From Favolaschia claudopus (taxonomy: Eukaryota; Basidiomycota; Agaricomycetes; Agaricales; Mycenaceae): a stretch of 64,000 nucleotides of DNA. The notes under the pieces were generated by a model that was given only the letters and a program-made list of their open reading frames with translations, did not search any database and was not told the origin of the DNA. This document shows positions 45,301-56,228 of this stretch, piece by piece. The translations under genes and the position numbers were made by a program. The stretch is from assembly GCA_037176885.1 (NCBI GenBank), contig JAWWNJ010000050.1, forward strand, positions 186,001 through 250,000, in the 5' to 3' direction. The stretch's first letter is position 1; each line of letters opens with the position of its first letter.

Positions 45301-48300
45301 TCGGCATTCCTTGAACCCGGGCTAAGTATTGTGTTCTACCGCCAACAATCATGTTAATAATATGTCGCTTCCCTTCCAAACTGGGTTGGGTGGCATTCCA
45401 TCGCCGTAAGTCACACCTAATTTTTTCCACAACGGATGGCCACGGCGTAATATAGGGTACTTCGTTGCCGATCCATGCACCAAGCATGCGACATGTTTCT
45501 CCATCTGCGACGATTCGCACCTGGTCAGTGATGGATCCGATCTTCGACCGTTTGTTTATTCTCCTGTCATGTACGACCTCGGCTCGATACGTTGGTCTAC
45601 CAAAGGGAAGAATTACAGTCTTAAGATGATTAAATTTCGCTGTTGAAGCTGCGCACCACAGGTCTAGCAACTTCCACAAGTCTTCTGGGGAATCGGACGA
45701 AGACAAATATATTGTCGTGTCGTCTGCAAACAAGGAAATAATGAGCGGTTCGTCTGATTCTGGGATCGTAACTCCTTTCAAATTAGATTGACGAATTATG
45801 CACGCTAGGGGCTCAATTGCAAGATTGAAAGATAAACAAGGAGAGTGGGTCTCCTTGGCGAACACCGCGGATGACAAGGTACGGGTCGCTCAGCATTCCA
45901 TTCACCATTACTACTGTTTCAGCGTTACTATACAGGTTTTGAATCAGTTTGCAAAATCGAGGTGGGAATCGGAAGTGTTCCAAAACTCTCAATAGATATG
46001 AATGGCTGATTCTGTCGTAGGCTTTTTCCTGATCAAGGCCAATGATCGCCCCGTCGACTTCAGCCGCCTCTGCATAGTTCAGCAAGAACTTGGAAAGTTT
46101 AACCTGGTCTTCGATTTTTCGACCCTTCATGAACCCAGCTTGATCAGGGTGCACTATAGATGGGGCAACATTCATGAGTCGTAGTGAGTGGGCCTTCGTC
46201 ATCAACTTATAATCGGTATTCAAGAGCGTGATTGGACGGTAGTTTTCAATCAAACTTTTATCACCCTTCTTGTAGAACGGGCACAACCATCCCGAATTAA
46301 ATTTTGTTCCTTCCATTATTCCGTGAGTCTCAATGTCCACATACAATGATGCAAGAAATCCGAGTATATTGAATAATTCCTTATTCGACTGGAAGTAAAG
46401 GAGGTCAAGATGCCTGAAGAATTCATATGGGATACCATCCAGTCCAGGAGCTTTACTGTTTTTCGACAGCTTCAGTGCTTGGCGGATTTCGTCTTCAGAA
46501 AGTGCTCTATCCAACTGTTCATATTCATGTGAGTTCAAGTGGATTTCACACTGTTCGAGAACAAGCTCAGTAGCCAACATTCTACTGTATTCATCGGGGA
46601 GATCCCGAGTCTGGATGCTGTTATGGTACCTCCCCGCCATATTTGCCATTTTCTGCGGTCTAGTTTCAAATCGCGGTGGACCAGAATTGTGCTCTGACGT
46701 GTCCAATTTAAATTCATGGATCGAATCTCTTAAGGTATATCCCTTCGCCGAGTCTGTCCAGAGTTTAGTCCTCAAAGTTTCACCTTCAACATCGTAGCGG
46801 GCCTCGGAAATGCCCTTTTTGCGATCTGCTTCTTCGCGTATGCAACGATCAATTTTCTCTTCAATAACTCTAATAGCGAGAAAACGATCATCCAAAGACA
46901 TATCATCATCGTGTATCACCATGCGGAGCTTTACCTCCAAAGTTCTTACTTCCTTGATATTTTCATTCAAGTATCGGGAGCAGTGCTTTCCGAACGCCGA
47001 CACGTCAGACTTGTATTTGAACCAGATCGTTTGTTCGTTGAAGTCCGGTTTCCGGCCGCATTCCTGAACCTTCTGGTAATCTTCGGCCAACTGTTTATTT
47101 AGCTCATTAACGCGCCTCATGAATTTCGGGGTTTTCAAAAGATACAGAGGCATACTCCATCGTCCCGGTCCAGATTTCTCGCTAACTCGGGTCACAATTT
47201 CAACTGAGACTAATCGGTGGTCTGACGCCACTGCACAGTGTTGAATAGACCAGTTTCTATATTCATCAAAATGGGTGCTTGGTATGTAGATTCTATCGAT
47301 TCGTGAGTATGATATGTGGACAGCACCGGACAGTGTATCAGTACGAAGCTGTTTGCATGTATAATCCCTCGTGTCAGGAAAAGTTAAACGCCATCCGTCT
47401 TGAAATTGAAAGAGCGACATCAATCGCGCAAAGCTTGACGGTACAGGGTCGGATGCCCCTGACGAACGATCCATTAAATCATCGGTAAAGTTCCAATCCC
47501 CGACTCCTTCAGTGGGGAGCGGCAGGTGTGGGTCGTGATACCATAAATTCCAGAGTTCGTCCCAAAGTTTGCTGCGTTCAGACGGCGAGTTCGGGGCGTA
47601 GATATTGAGGATGTTTCGAGATTTCCCTTGATGCCATGGGATGACAATCATGAAGGCGCGTCCGGGAACGAGCACATACTCATGAACATTCTCCGTGTCG
47701 ACAAATTTCTTATTGAGGATAAACGATACACCTGCGGTTGACGTCGGTTTTGAGGGATGAGAAGAATTGAATATTTTAAACCAGCGCTGGAATATATTGT
47801 TGAATTGAGTCACACCGATATCGTCCAAATGTGTTTCTTGAAGCCCGAGGACCCCAATACCGTTGTCGTCAATTGTTCGCTTGACGTAGTTGAATTTGTG
47901 GTCGGCTCTGTGCATGGATTTATTAGTATCGCGGCCGTTCAAGTTCAGCGATGAAATATTTAGATTCGATCTTGTAGACTTGTTGGATCGAGGCGGATCC
48001 GGAGGCTTGTTTGCTCTTCGTATAGTTCGGTTTATTTCTTCCCAGTTTTCTGGCTCGGAAGCTGGACCACTGTCTATAAGGTTTCGTTGATTCAAATGTG
48101 GTTGAGGTTGATGATGTTGTAATTCGTTCGTGTCTACATTAGCGAACTGTGTGTCAGCATTTAGAATTTGATTCGGATTGGTGTCGGTAATGCGGGAGCT
48201 TGATAGTCCCTCTCCATTTACCCGCGAAAATTTTGAAAGATTAATAGTAGCGTTGTTAGACGACTGGAATTCCAGGTCTCGATACCCCGTGGCCATTGGG

Positions 48301-48590
48301 GGTAGCCACGGGGAGTCGTTCTCCAGAATAGCTGTCGCATTTGAAGAGGGACATGGGCTCTGCTCTTCGCCTGTCGCCGTAACAGCCAGAGCAGACGAAC
48401 TGCTACAGAAAGGGCCGCGTGAAGGATAGTCGGGGCTAGGCCCCAATTCACCTCGACTCCTGCTGATTTCGCTCTCTGAACTCGCAGCCGGCAGGCACTG
48501 ACGAGAGGGCTGTACCACGTCCCCGAAACCCTCCCGTGATCCAGGAGGGTCCTCGGTACTTAGTCGTTCATCGTTTTTGGTGTGGTTCAT
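42356..48590 (-). pseudogene. LINE ORF2: endonuclease and reverse transcriptase, three defects
   Basis: From ATG 48590 the protein has a Ser/Asn-rich leader. An APE-type endonuclease follows (LGLQETHLDD, NIYAPNSPSER, GDWNFTDD, SRIDRIYIP, ASDHRLVSVEI, all key residues present). A reverse transcriptase comes next (FYKKGDKSLIENYRPITLLN, GLDQEKAYDRI, GVRQGDPLS, LFADDTTIYLSS). A C-terminal Cys/His motif (CDHCKVTESLEHI) and a tail ending near 42356 complete it. Defects: one extra base near 45840 shifts frame between GVRQGDPLS and FNLAIEPLA; TAA at 43577-43579 replaces the residue after LEHIAL; and a TIR element sits at 42546-43284. The frame is otherwise open across all three, so inactivation is young. 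Confidence 0.88.
42546..43284. mobile_element. 739-bp CAGCTG-TIR element, copy 2, inside LINE ORF2
   Basis: It has the same termini as 10637-11377, with TA on both sides (42544-42545 and 43285-43286). Removing it with one TA restores the ORF2 reading (WLAAINSALERD). It must therefore post-date the LINE insertion. Confidence 0.9.
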
Positions 48591-49027
48591 GGTAGAGTTA
48601 CGATTAAGGACCGCCGTCCCAAAGGAATAGACACACTGATAACAAGGAGCAATACGGAGGAATAGTCGCATGGATCAGTTGCTCCAGTAAAGGTTTGATA
48701 CTCCCAAGAACTTCACATGCGAACGAGAACAAAGGGAAGTTAAGCGGCAGGATACGTCATGCCGCCCGAAAGCTCAACGTGGTAGGTACACAAAGGAAAA
48801 GATTGAATACAATTGATTCATAGTCGTGGAAGACGGTGATAGAGTACAATATCAGAACAGGTAGTAGATAAGTCAAGTCGAAGGTAATTAATGGTAGCCA
48901 GTCGTAGTATTACATTTGAGCGCGGTACACTTCGCGTGAAAACTTCTTCTCCCCTTGTAGGTGTACAGGTGTACCATTGGTTTGGATGTATTAAGATAGG
49001 GAAAGACGGTCAGAACACGAACCAGAT

Positions 49028-50692
49028 TCAATAGCCCCGATGTCCATCAAAGCCGCGATAACCACCTCCGCGACCACCTCCGAAGAAACCACGGCCTCCT
49101 CCATTGAAACCGCGCCCAGAATATCCACCACGCTGCGATCCCGGATAAGTATTGGTAGGCGGGGGAGCGGGAGCTTCCATCGACGAAAAGGTGGTGCCGA
49201 GCGCGATGGTCGGTTGGTTGGACTGCTCGACTGCAACGGGGTGGACTCGACGGTGCCCTTCGCAGTTGATCAAGGGGCAGTCGCGCTTGAAGTGGTCGAG
49301 ACCGGAGCACTCATAGCACTCCATCGGCTTCTCAAAGCGCCCTTTGCGAACGAAGAAGGGAGAGGCGACCCCCTGATGGCCGACATCGAAGCTGAAGCTT
49401 GGCGACATGAGTCGGTCTTTGAATTTGCCGATAGCGACGTCATGAATCGAGGGCGCGGGCATGTAGAGGCGGAACGCAATACGCTCTGTGGCAGAGCCAG
49501 GCGCATGCACAGGGTATCTGTCGACTCTGGCGAAATGAAGGAGTATGTCGACGATGAGATCCATGTCGAAATGGTCAAGCAGCACCCGAGTATGGTCGGC
49601 GCGAACCATATCAACGATGATCGGGTCAGCAATGAGTTTGGTTTTAAGCGCGGCAAGGAACTCAGCGGGTGTCGTGGTTTTTCTGATATTAATGTAAGCT
49701 CCGGTAAACCAGCTCTGTTCAGCACTCGGGTCGATAAAATAGATGGTGTATCCGCGATCCGAACCGTCCGGCAGGTAGTGAAGTTTTCCCGTGGCGACTA
49801 GCCGTCGTTTCAACTCGACTGAACAGTCGGTGATGATGTTGGCGATCGGGTGAATGTCGTCGTTGGGGTTGCCAGCGTCGGGAATGGGTGGGATAATCTG
49901 GAACTCGTCTTCTTTTGCGAGGCCGTCTTGGACGATGGCAGCAGCGATGATATCTGCCCCTCCTGCGCGGTCGGTGGGGCGATCGGACTGGCCGAAAACA
50001 GCCGCGAGAGTCGAAGCTTGATATATGTTGGTGATGTTCATTGACGGTGAATATTTATATGCTTTACCTGGCTTAATTTCAAGCGCGTCCCTCGCCACTT
50101 TACGTTGATTGTGTTTGACCCGGGTCATCGTCCATCCATGGACTACAGGTGCGTCTGCCATAGCACCAAGAAGCCAAGCGTAGGCGGGAAGTCCCATGAT
50201 GGTGTCCTCGGCGGGTCTCGCAGGAGTGTCGCGTTGACCAGGTTCGACAGAGGGTGCAGTACCATTGCCGGAATCAGAAGCTGTAGGTGCAGGGTTGTTG
50301 ACGGCATTGGTTATGATGGCGTTAGCTATGGAATTTTGCGCCGTGGTCACCGTCTGTAATGTTGAGTCAATGGTAGATTTAAAGAGATATGGCATCACCG
50401 GTGCATCGACTTCCATGGTTTCGCCGCCTCGGGTAATTTTTGCAGGGCGCGGGGAGGGGGGGTCGGACGTATGGCCGCGCTTGTTGGATGCTGACGAGTT
50501 CTCCAGGGCTAAGCTCGAGAAATTACGAAGGGGAGTAGCAAGGGGAGAGAGCGCGGATTGTTGAGAAGCCAGTTTGAACGATGTTAGATGGAGGAGACGG
50601 CTTGTATAGTGCCGGCCACCTGGCAAAAGTGAGTAGTCCGAGCGAGTGGGTGCCAGGGTGACCTGAACGCGATTTCGGTGAATAGAATGCAT
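49028..50692 (-). CDS. LINE ORF1 protein with zinc knuckle and RGG tail, up to 554 aa
   Basis: The long open frame precedes ORF2 by 437 bp. After a low-complexity N-terminus there is a conserved-looking central domain (about residues 160-450), one CCHC knuckle CYECSGLDHFKRDC, and a C-terminal Gly/Arg-rich tail (RGGYSGRGFNGGGRGFFGG). The two ends suit RNA binding and ribonucleoprotein formation. The true start may be an internal Met such as the one in TMEVDAPVMPYLF, because the first ~90 residues are less protein-like. The frame is intact. Confidence 0.75.
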   Translation of the reverse strand: MHSIHRNRVQVTLAPTRSDYSLLPGGRHYTSRLLHLTSFKLASQQSALSPLATPLRNFSSLALENSSASNKRGHTSDPPSPRPAKITRGGETMEVDAPVMPYLFKSTIDSTLQTVTTAQNSIANAIITNAVNNPAPTASDSGNGTAPSVEPGQRDTPARPAEDTIMGLPAYAWLLGAMADAPVVHGWTMTRVKHNQRKVARDALEIKPGKAYKYSPSMNITNIYQASTLAAVFGQSDRPTDRAGGADIIAAAIVQDGLAKEDEFQIIPPIPDAGNPNDDIHPIANIITDCSVELKRRLVATGKLHYLPDGSDRGYTIYFIDPSAEQSWFTGAYINIRKTTTPAEFLAALKTKLIADPIIVDMVRADHTRVLLDHFDMDLIVDILLHFARVDRYPVHAPGSATERIAFRLYMPAPSIHDVAIGKFKDRLMSPSFSFDVGHQGVASPFFVRKGRFEKPMECYECSGLDHFKRDCPLINCEGHRRVHPVAVEQSNQPTIALGTTFSSMEAPAPPPTNTYPGSQRGGYSGRGFNGGGRGFFGGGRGGGYRGFDGHRGY

Positions 50693-52490
50693 TTATAAGG
50701 TGAATCTTACTTGGCGAGAGCAGTGCACGTCATGTTTTTCAAATTTGCACAGAAATTTGAAAGAGAAAGGCGGGCTGCCGTCGGATATGTATACGCAAGA
50801 CATCTCGGAAGGCAGACTGTATTAGTATCTCAGAGACTCGTTCAACAATTTTGAACTCGGTTCACCTTCTCGAGTGGATGTACTCAACACGAACTAAGAC
50901 ATGAGTTCGTTTGAATCTGAAAACTAGCAGAGAGACTGCGTTTCTGTGAACGAGACGGCCCGAATGTAGTAATTTAGAATGAATCATCTACCGTTTAACC
51001 GAGCCGTTTAGCCGTGGACGAACAGTACATAGCTATGCGCAGTCGCAAGTCCCGAGTTTAGTGAGGTCAACGGTCATGAGGTACATACGGCGTTGGCGGA
51101 ACACCGAACCAGTAGCAGAGCGTAGCCAGCGGAGACAATGGGAGGTAGGCAAAGCGCACATTCAATTCTGGAGTATAGCCTAGGTTGTGCAGTGGTTGTC
51201 GTATGCATATTGCACTTTCGGCGGATGCCCTGCTCGACACTTGTGTGCGGGCGTCAGAAGCGAGTGACGTTATGATGTCACGTGATCCCGACACTGAGTC
51301 ATTCGGACGATAACCTCGAAAGGCCAGAGACGAAAGTGGGGAGGAGAGCCGAAAGTGGGGAGAGCGAAGGGGTAGGATGAGGATTGAGAACACAGACCTT
51401 CACTCTTGAGCTGGGATATCAATGGATACTTGATGAAGCGGACTCGTACTCGAATGCTGATTGCAAGGTAGTGGTGCTCGAAGGCATATTCCGCATGTCA
51501 GCGGTGTCGCACGAAGGCGACGCGGGTGCGGGGGTCACCCTTGGGCGCAAGCCCTGGCATACCGCCCACCTTTTACCACTCCAAGGCCTCTCGGTGTCCC
51601 CCAGCGTCGTTTCCGGCGTGGGAAAAAGTGAGATGGTGATGGTAGCGGATCAAGATGCCCCCCCGCGCCGAATGTTTCCGAGTGCCGCCTCAACTTTGGT
51701 TCAACGTTCAACTCTTGCTCAGCTCAAGTTCAATTGGCCTGTTTGAACCTCATGTGCTGTGATAAATATACTTATGTACAATACCCTACCAACACCTATA
51801 TGTATACTCAATGGTTGCTTGCTCACTTGAAGAAAGAATTCAGTAAGCATCAACTTTGTAACAAGTCTCCTCAAGTTACAAGCACTTTGTCACCAGTACC
51901 GGGGCTCAGGGAATGCTTTGAGCAACTTCAAAAAAAAATCCCCAGACTTTGTGCTACTGCCAGTGTCTTGGATATACTTACCACTATCCAGTGAGTATAA
52001 GCTTCAGCTGTCAAAATCAATAATCCAGAAAAAACAGGGCCGCTGAGTCACTCCAACCAGATTCATCAGGAGCAGAAGAGTTTTGAAGGTGAATATGAGG
52101 GCGATTACTGAGGCGGTTCTGAGGTTCATTAACTGAATAAGTTGGTTACGCAAATCGGGCGAAAACTGCTCGAGCCAGTAATGTTGCCCGAATGAATTTA
52201 GCAAGATTAGCTACTGTATATGTATGGATGAATTGGACGTATTCAACTTAGGATATTGAATTCCCATTCGCACTGAAGCAAGCTTACCCTCCTATGTGGA
52301 CCATTGTCCACATACCCAACATGTTTCCCGCAACGAGGGGCTGTGTTTCTCCAAACGGGGCTGTCGGTGCCGCACTTTGGCTTGAGTGACACGATCGTGG
52401 GGCAATCACGTGCCAGTGTGGTCATGAGGTTGGTTGGCCGAAATCGGCGCGGCGGAATCTCGGAGTGTCTAAATTGTTTCTTCGAGGGTG

Positions 52491-52575
52491 GGGGCTGCAG
52501 GATTCGAACCTGCGACCTTGGCAGTGCGCGCGTGGTCAACCTTGGGGGATGGTTACCGCTGTGCCATCCAACCCC
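52491..52575 (-). tRNA. tRNA-like sequence, possibly a pseudogene
   Basis: The minus strand has a good A box (TGGCACAGCGG), a perfect T arm GCAGG-TTCGAAT-CCTGC and a mostly paired acceptor (GGGGTT with AGCCCC). The 85-nt length implies a long variable arm or an intron. I could not find a normal anticodon loop with U33, and no T-run terminator follows. Treat it as tRNA-derived. Confidence 0.45.
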
Positions 52576-52611
52576 ATCAATTCTGATGGCCCAGTGCTGT
52601 TTTCAAGTTTA

Positions 52612-53130
52612 GGATGGCGCTTTCTGGGGCGGTGTCTCAAGAGCTTTTGAATGCTTTTCGACAACATTATCATCGCTATGAAAGCAGGGTTCATGAGGCT
52701 ATAGCTAATTCTGCGGATGCCATGGTTATCTGGAGACTCGGCGACGACTTGGAGCAATATCTTGGACTGGTAGACGAGGTAAGGTGAACGTCTGAGACAG
52801 TCTAGCATTGGCTCTGAGAATTATCTGTAGTATCGCGGTATTTTTCCTGAAGAAGAACTCACTCTCATCTTGCAAAACGGAGCAATTATGCAAAATGATA
52901 TAAGACTACAATACCAAGATGCTGTTGATCGGTCCCACCATGGCCACCCGGTCGTAGTCCGTACTGTTCACACCGGCTCTCGAGGCAGACCCTCCATCGA
53001 GATTGACCCCGATTTTCTTCGTTGGGCCTATTCGCTGCGAGAAGGCACCATAAGTCGACGACAAAATCGGATGGAAGAGGAGGCGTCCACGCTTGTCGGA
53101 GGTAGTGACCAGCGTCGACATAGTTCGTAG
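52612..53130 (+). pseudogene. N-terminal fragment of a fungal integrase-like transposon protein
   Basis: The first exon starts at ATG 52612 and ends LGLVDE. A GTAAGG...TAG intron of about 51 nt follows, then YRGIFPEEELTLILQNGA, QYQDAVDRSHHGHPVV and GRPSIEIDPDFLRWAYS. In mushroom genomes this opening precedes a resolvase-like helix-turn-helix and an rve integrase core, from recollection of the family. Here it breaks off into unrelated sequence after WAYSLR, so the catalytic part is missing. Confidence 0.5.
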
Positions 53131-53519
53131 ACAACGACTGATGCACTGCGCTCATTGCATTCCAAGTAAACCGTGGCAGCGGGGTGAAACCCTTGTCTGG
53201 GAGGATCATTGTCCTTCCAGCGATGTCTCACAATGAGGCAGAGAGGTACTCCCACCGCCTGCCCAAGCCTCATGGCGGTTGATCAGTCACGCGTTGTTAT
53301 TGCCGTTTGCAGAAAAGTTGACACGTGTGACTTTTCGTCACATTTTGCGCATTTAGCTAGCACTGTGGGGAGAAGTCGCAGCCGGAACAGCCGCGCGCGC
53401 GCTGGCTCGTTTGGCCGTGGCATGGGGCCAGCCTGACCGCGCGACCGAGGCAGAGCTGATACCCGAGTTGAAGTTTTTGCCGTCACCGAGAACCGATGGA
53501 GCATCTACAAGGCCGTCCC
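53131..53519. other. Unassigned sequence
   Basis: Nothing recognised; it lies between the integrase-like fragment and the family Z fragment. Confidence 0.35.
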
Positions 53520-53718
53520 AGCCGTAGAAGCAAAATTCTGATTTTCCCTGGATTTTAGGCAATTTTCTGAAGCCTGGTCAACAGTTCGGATAAAACGTCG
53601 CCCTCAGCGGAGGCCTGGTTCCAATTCGGATGAGAAATTCCCGATTTGGGGTCCGGATAAGATGTCCCAAATTCCGGATTTTCCGGGGCAGGCATCATAG
53701 GTGGTTGTCGGGGGTCCT
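53520..53718. mobile_element. Family Z end fragment (copy 2)
   Basis: The right end GGTTGTCGGGGGTCCT with the inner GGGGCAGGCATCAT matches the end of the 566-1813 element, along with the inner CCGGATAA-rich stretch. The left end was not found, so this is probably a truncated copy. Confidence 0.65.
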
Positions 53719-53879
53719 AGAGGTCCTCGTTCCTGCGGTGAAATAATGTAGTCTGTCATTTTCTCCTGATCCGCGGTTGGAGGGTCCGCTTATGCCGTAA
53801 ACTTTAAAACGACGCGTCTGCGCACGCGTTTCTCATACTTTTGAACTCACAATCTTATTCCTGAATCTAAATGACAGAT

Positions 53880-54982
53880 TTGCGCGGTTGAACCGAACTA
53901 AAAGATCCAGAAATGGGCAAATTCGAAAGCCGATGGATTTGCTGCGGGCCAAAGCAACAATTACTATTTCTCAATACTGAAGATGAAATTAATCGATCTT
54001 ACATCTTAGGTGAGTCTATATGCTCTTTAACGTATTTGGGCTACAGAAGTCCGCGATACTGATGCGCAGGATGCGGCGCATGAAGTGGTGACGCCGTCGA
54101 CGCAGGTTCCGACGAGCTCTTTCTCGCCGTTTTGGCCTGATTCCCATCAGCATGGTCAGCAACAGCAACACCAGCAACAACGACAGCCGATTGGCGGCCT
54201 GTATGCTGTGGCGGAGTTGCTTGGGAGGAGGCGCGACACGTATGCTGGGATGATGCCTTATGGTGGTGCGCAGCGTGGTGGCTTGGGCGTTCCGACAGGC
54301 AAGAGCTATCCGCACTCATTCTTCCCTGTGCAGCCGAGCATCCAGACGTCCGGTGGGAGTGCTGCTGTGCCTATTTGTGGTCGTGCCTATTATTTGTGGT
54401 CGGGGCGGGTATGCTGGGAGTCCGCCTGCGTTCCAGGTTATCCGCTACCAGGAGCCGCGGCCGATTTCGCGTCCAGGATCGGGTGCTGCGTGTGGTGGTG
54501 CTGGGGAGCAGCTGCGCGTTGAGCGGATCGTTGGTGGCGAGCTGTTATTCGATCCCATGCATGATCTGAATGGGACGTTAGTGAGCTTGGATCTGGATCG
54601 GGAGCGGGAGAGGGAGTATGCGTGGGGGTTGAAGAGCCCCACTGTTACGGAGAGCACGAGTGCGGAGAGTACGAGTAGTGGGGGGGAGCGTGCAGTTCCG
54701 GATGTCGATGGAGTCGCCTTGAAGCGCCCGCTTCCGATGCTCTTTTGTTGCTTCTTTCTTGTGGATGGATGGATGGATCAAGGCTTTGGTCTTGATGTTT
54801 TTTCTCTTCGTCGTTGCCCCCCTTGCCGTCCCGCTCCCGATCTCATGTCGCCTTCGTCCTCGTCCCCGCCGTCGCCGTGTCATTACTTTGCCTTTGCCTC
54901 GGACGACGCGCGACCTCCCTTCTCCCGCCCCTCCCCTGCACGACGCATAATCGAATCGACCTCCCGGAACAGAATATCATAA
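53880..54982 (+). pseudogene. Gln-rich protein fragment of unknown family, frameshifted
   Basis: After an intron-like GTGAGT...ACAG (54010-54048) the plus strand encodes HEVVTPSTQVPTSSFSPFWP, a Gln/His run, and GGLYAVAELLGRRRDTYAGM. After a frame change it reads FQVIRYQEPRPISRPGSG and VGGELLFDPMHDLNGTLVS. The change coincides with an imperfect tandem duplication of TGCCTATTTGTGGTCG (54368-54402). It looks like a host-type regulatory protein C-terminus rather than a transposon protein, but I cannot name it. The segment after 54700 is probably not coding. Confidence 0.4.
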
Positions 54983-55530
54983 TGTTCTTCTATTACAGCT
55001 TATATTGTCTCTTTCTCTCTGTGGCCGCTACTCGACCTCAACCACCACTCCGTTTTCTCTCTCTTATCGCCACTCTCGTCTCGCTATCAGTCTACACCCT
55101 CGGAAACCAAAAAATCGACCATCGATACTTCTGATCTACACTTCGTTTCGACCTATGTTTTATATGAAGTTTAATTAAACAATCCCGGTATACGCCGCAA
55201 ATCATGTTTAAGCAATGCTCTGTATGGTTACTGAATCGCTACACTCCCCACAGCCTACCGCAGAGTCTATCTATCCGTTCTCTGTTTTGCCAGCTCGCTC
55301 TTCCACAACACTGACAACTACTTATGTACAAAGGATTATGTACCAGCATTTGCGCGCCGAATGCATAAATTGGTGGTTTCTCATGAAAATACCACCTCGG
55401 GTTCAAAGGTGTAGTGAATGCTTTCGGAACCTTTCTGAGCATCAGAATGCCGCGTTCGACTTTGATCTAAACTTTTCTGGGCACACTATGTATGTAATTG
55501 AACAGTGAAAATCCTGAGCTTTCTTTCGGA
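54983..55530. other. Unassigned sequence
   Basis: No gene or repeat recognised. Confidence 0.35.
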
Positions 55531-55531
55531 A

Positions 55532-56160
55532 TCAGACGAGCTCCCCGGAACCGGCATTACAGAAATCATCTTTTTGATTTCGCCGCAACTGTATTCTCTC
55601 CATTATAACGAGTCCAACAGAGGTCTTGCTGCGCACATAATAGAGGGACACTCCGGATGGGTCCGACAGATAGCCCAAGCGAACGGTTTCAAGAAGATGC
55701 TGAGCCATCTCTTTTGCATCGTCGGAGAAAAATGACCCGCGACTCTTCTTCGCAGAACACTGTATGTCGGCATAGGCGCTGAAAAGTCTTGTGAGCCTTT
55801 GCAAAAGAACCGCGCGGCCGGGAGTAAGACGGCGAAGACCTCGATTGAGAGCTTTGGCCTTCCCTCGCCGTGTATATTCCCAGTTGACTCCATGTTTCTC
55901 CAGGACAGCACGCACAGCGAGTTCATCAGATTTATCGAAAATCGCCTCCTAAAGTCATGAGCAAAAGCTTTGAACAGCGAATGTTTTTTGGATAGAAGAC
56001 GGAGAAGTCGATCCATAAAGTGACACGCATCATAGAGAACTCGAGTGGGGATGTCTGTGGCTTGGAGGATGGAACGGGTATGTTGGATGTCTTCCATGAT
56101 ATCAGTTTAAAACTGTCGGACTCCGAGATGAAAGGATCCTGAATAAAATTCATTTGAAAA
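55532..56160 (-). pseudogene. Conserved mushroom repeat-protein fragment
   Basis: The minus strand reads HTRSILQATDIPTRVLYDAC, HFMDRLLRLLSKKHSLFKAF, then after a frame change RAVLEKHGVNWEYTRRGKAK, ADIQCSAKKSRGSFFSDDAK and YLSDPSGVSLYYV. I recall this as a multi-copy hypothetical protein of Agaricomycetes, probably transposon-borne, without a named domain. The fragment lacks both ends. Confidence 0.4.
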
Positions 56161-56228
56161 ATCATTTCCCCAGATTAAACTTCATCGGCGTCATTATTTT
56201 CATCGAAAACTAACGTCTCGAGGCAGGC

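Larger units (their letters stand above)
42176..51663 (-). mobile_element. Near full-length LINE (Tad-like), 16-bp TSD
   Basis: On the minus strand the element runs from 51663 through ORF1 and ORF2 to a poly(A) tail (plus-strand T14 at 42176-42189). The host repeat X is duplicated exactly for 16 bp, CGCGCCGAATGTTTCC, at 42160-42175 and 51664-51679. Without the nested TIR element it is about 8.75 kb. The order ORF1 with zinc knuckle, then AP endonuclease plus reverse transcriptase, is that of fungal Tad-type non-LTR retrotransposons; the clade is an inference. The poly(A) tail and duplication show insertion by target-primed reverse transcription. Confidence 0.9.
42004..52325 (+). mobile_element. 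Repeat X, copy 1, interrupted by a LINE
   Basis: The left part (42004-42175) and right part (51664-52325) together match, in inverse orientation, the sequence surrounding the nested transposon at 58039-63330. Landmarks are GGGGAAGCTTGC near the left end and the palindrome TATGTGGACCATTGTCCACA near the right end. A 66-codon frame (minus, 52004-52204) is conserved in both copies but matches nothing I know. Exact ends and superfamily are not determined; no clear target duplication was found. Confidence 0.7.

Noticed and set aside
49040..49801. 253-codon plus-strand frame
   Set aside because: It opposes the LINE ORF1, whose CCHC knuckle and RGG tail are on the minus strand.
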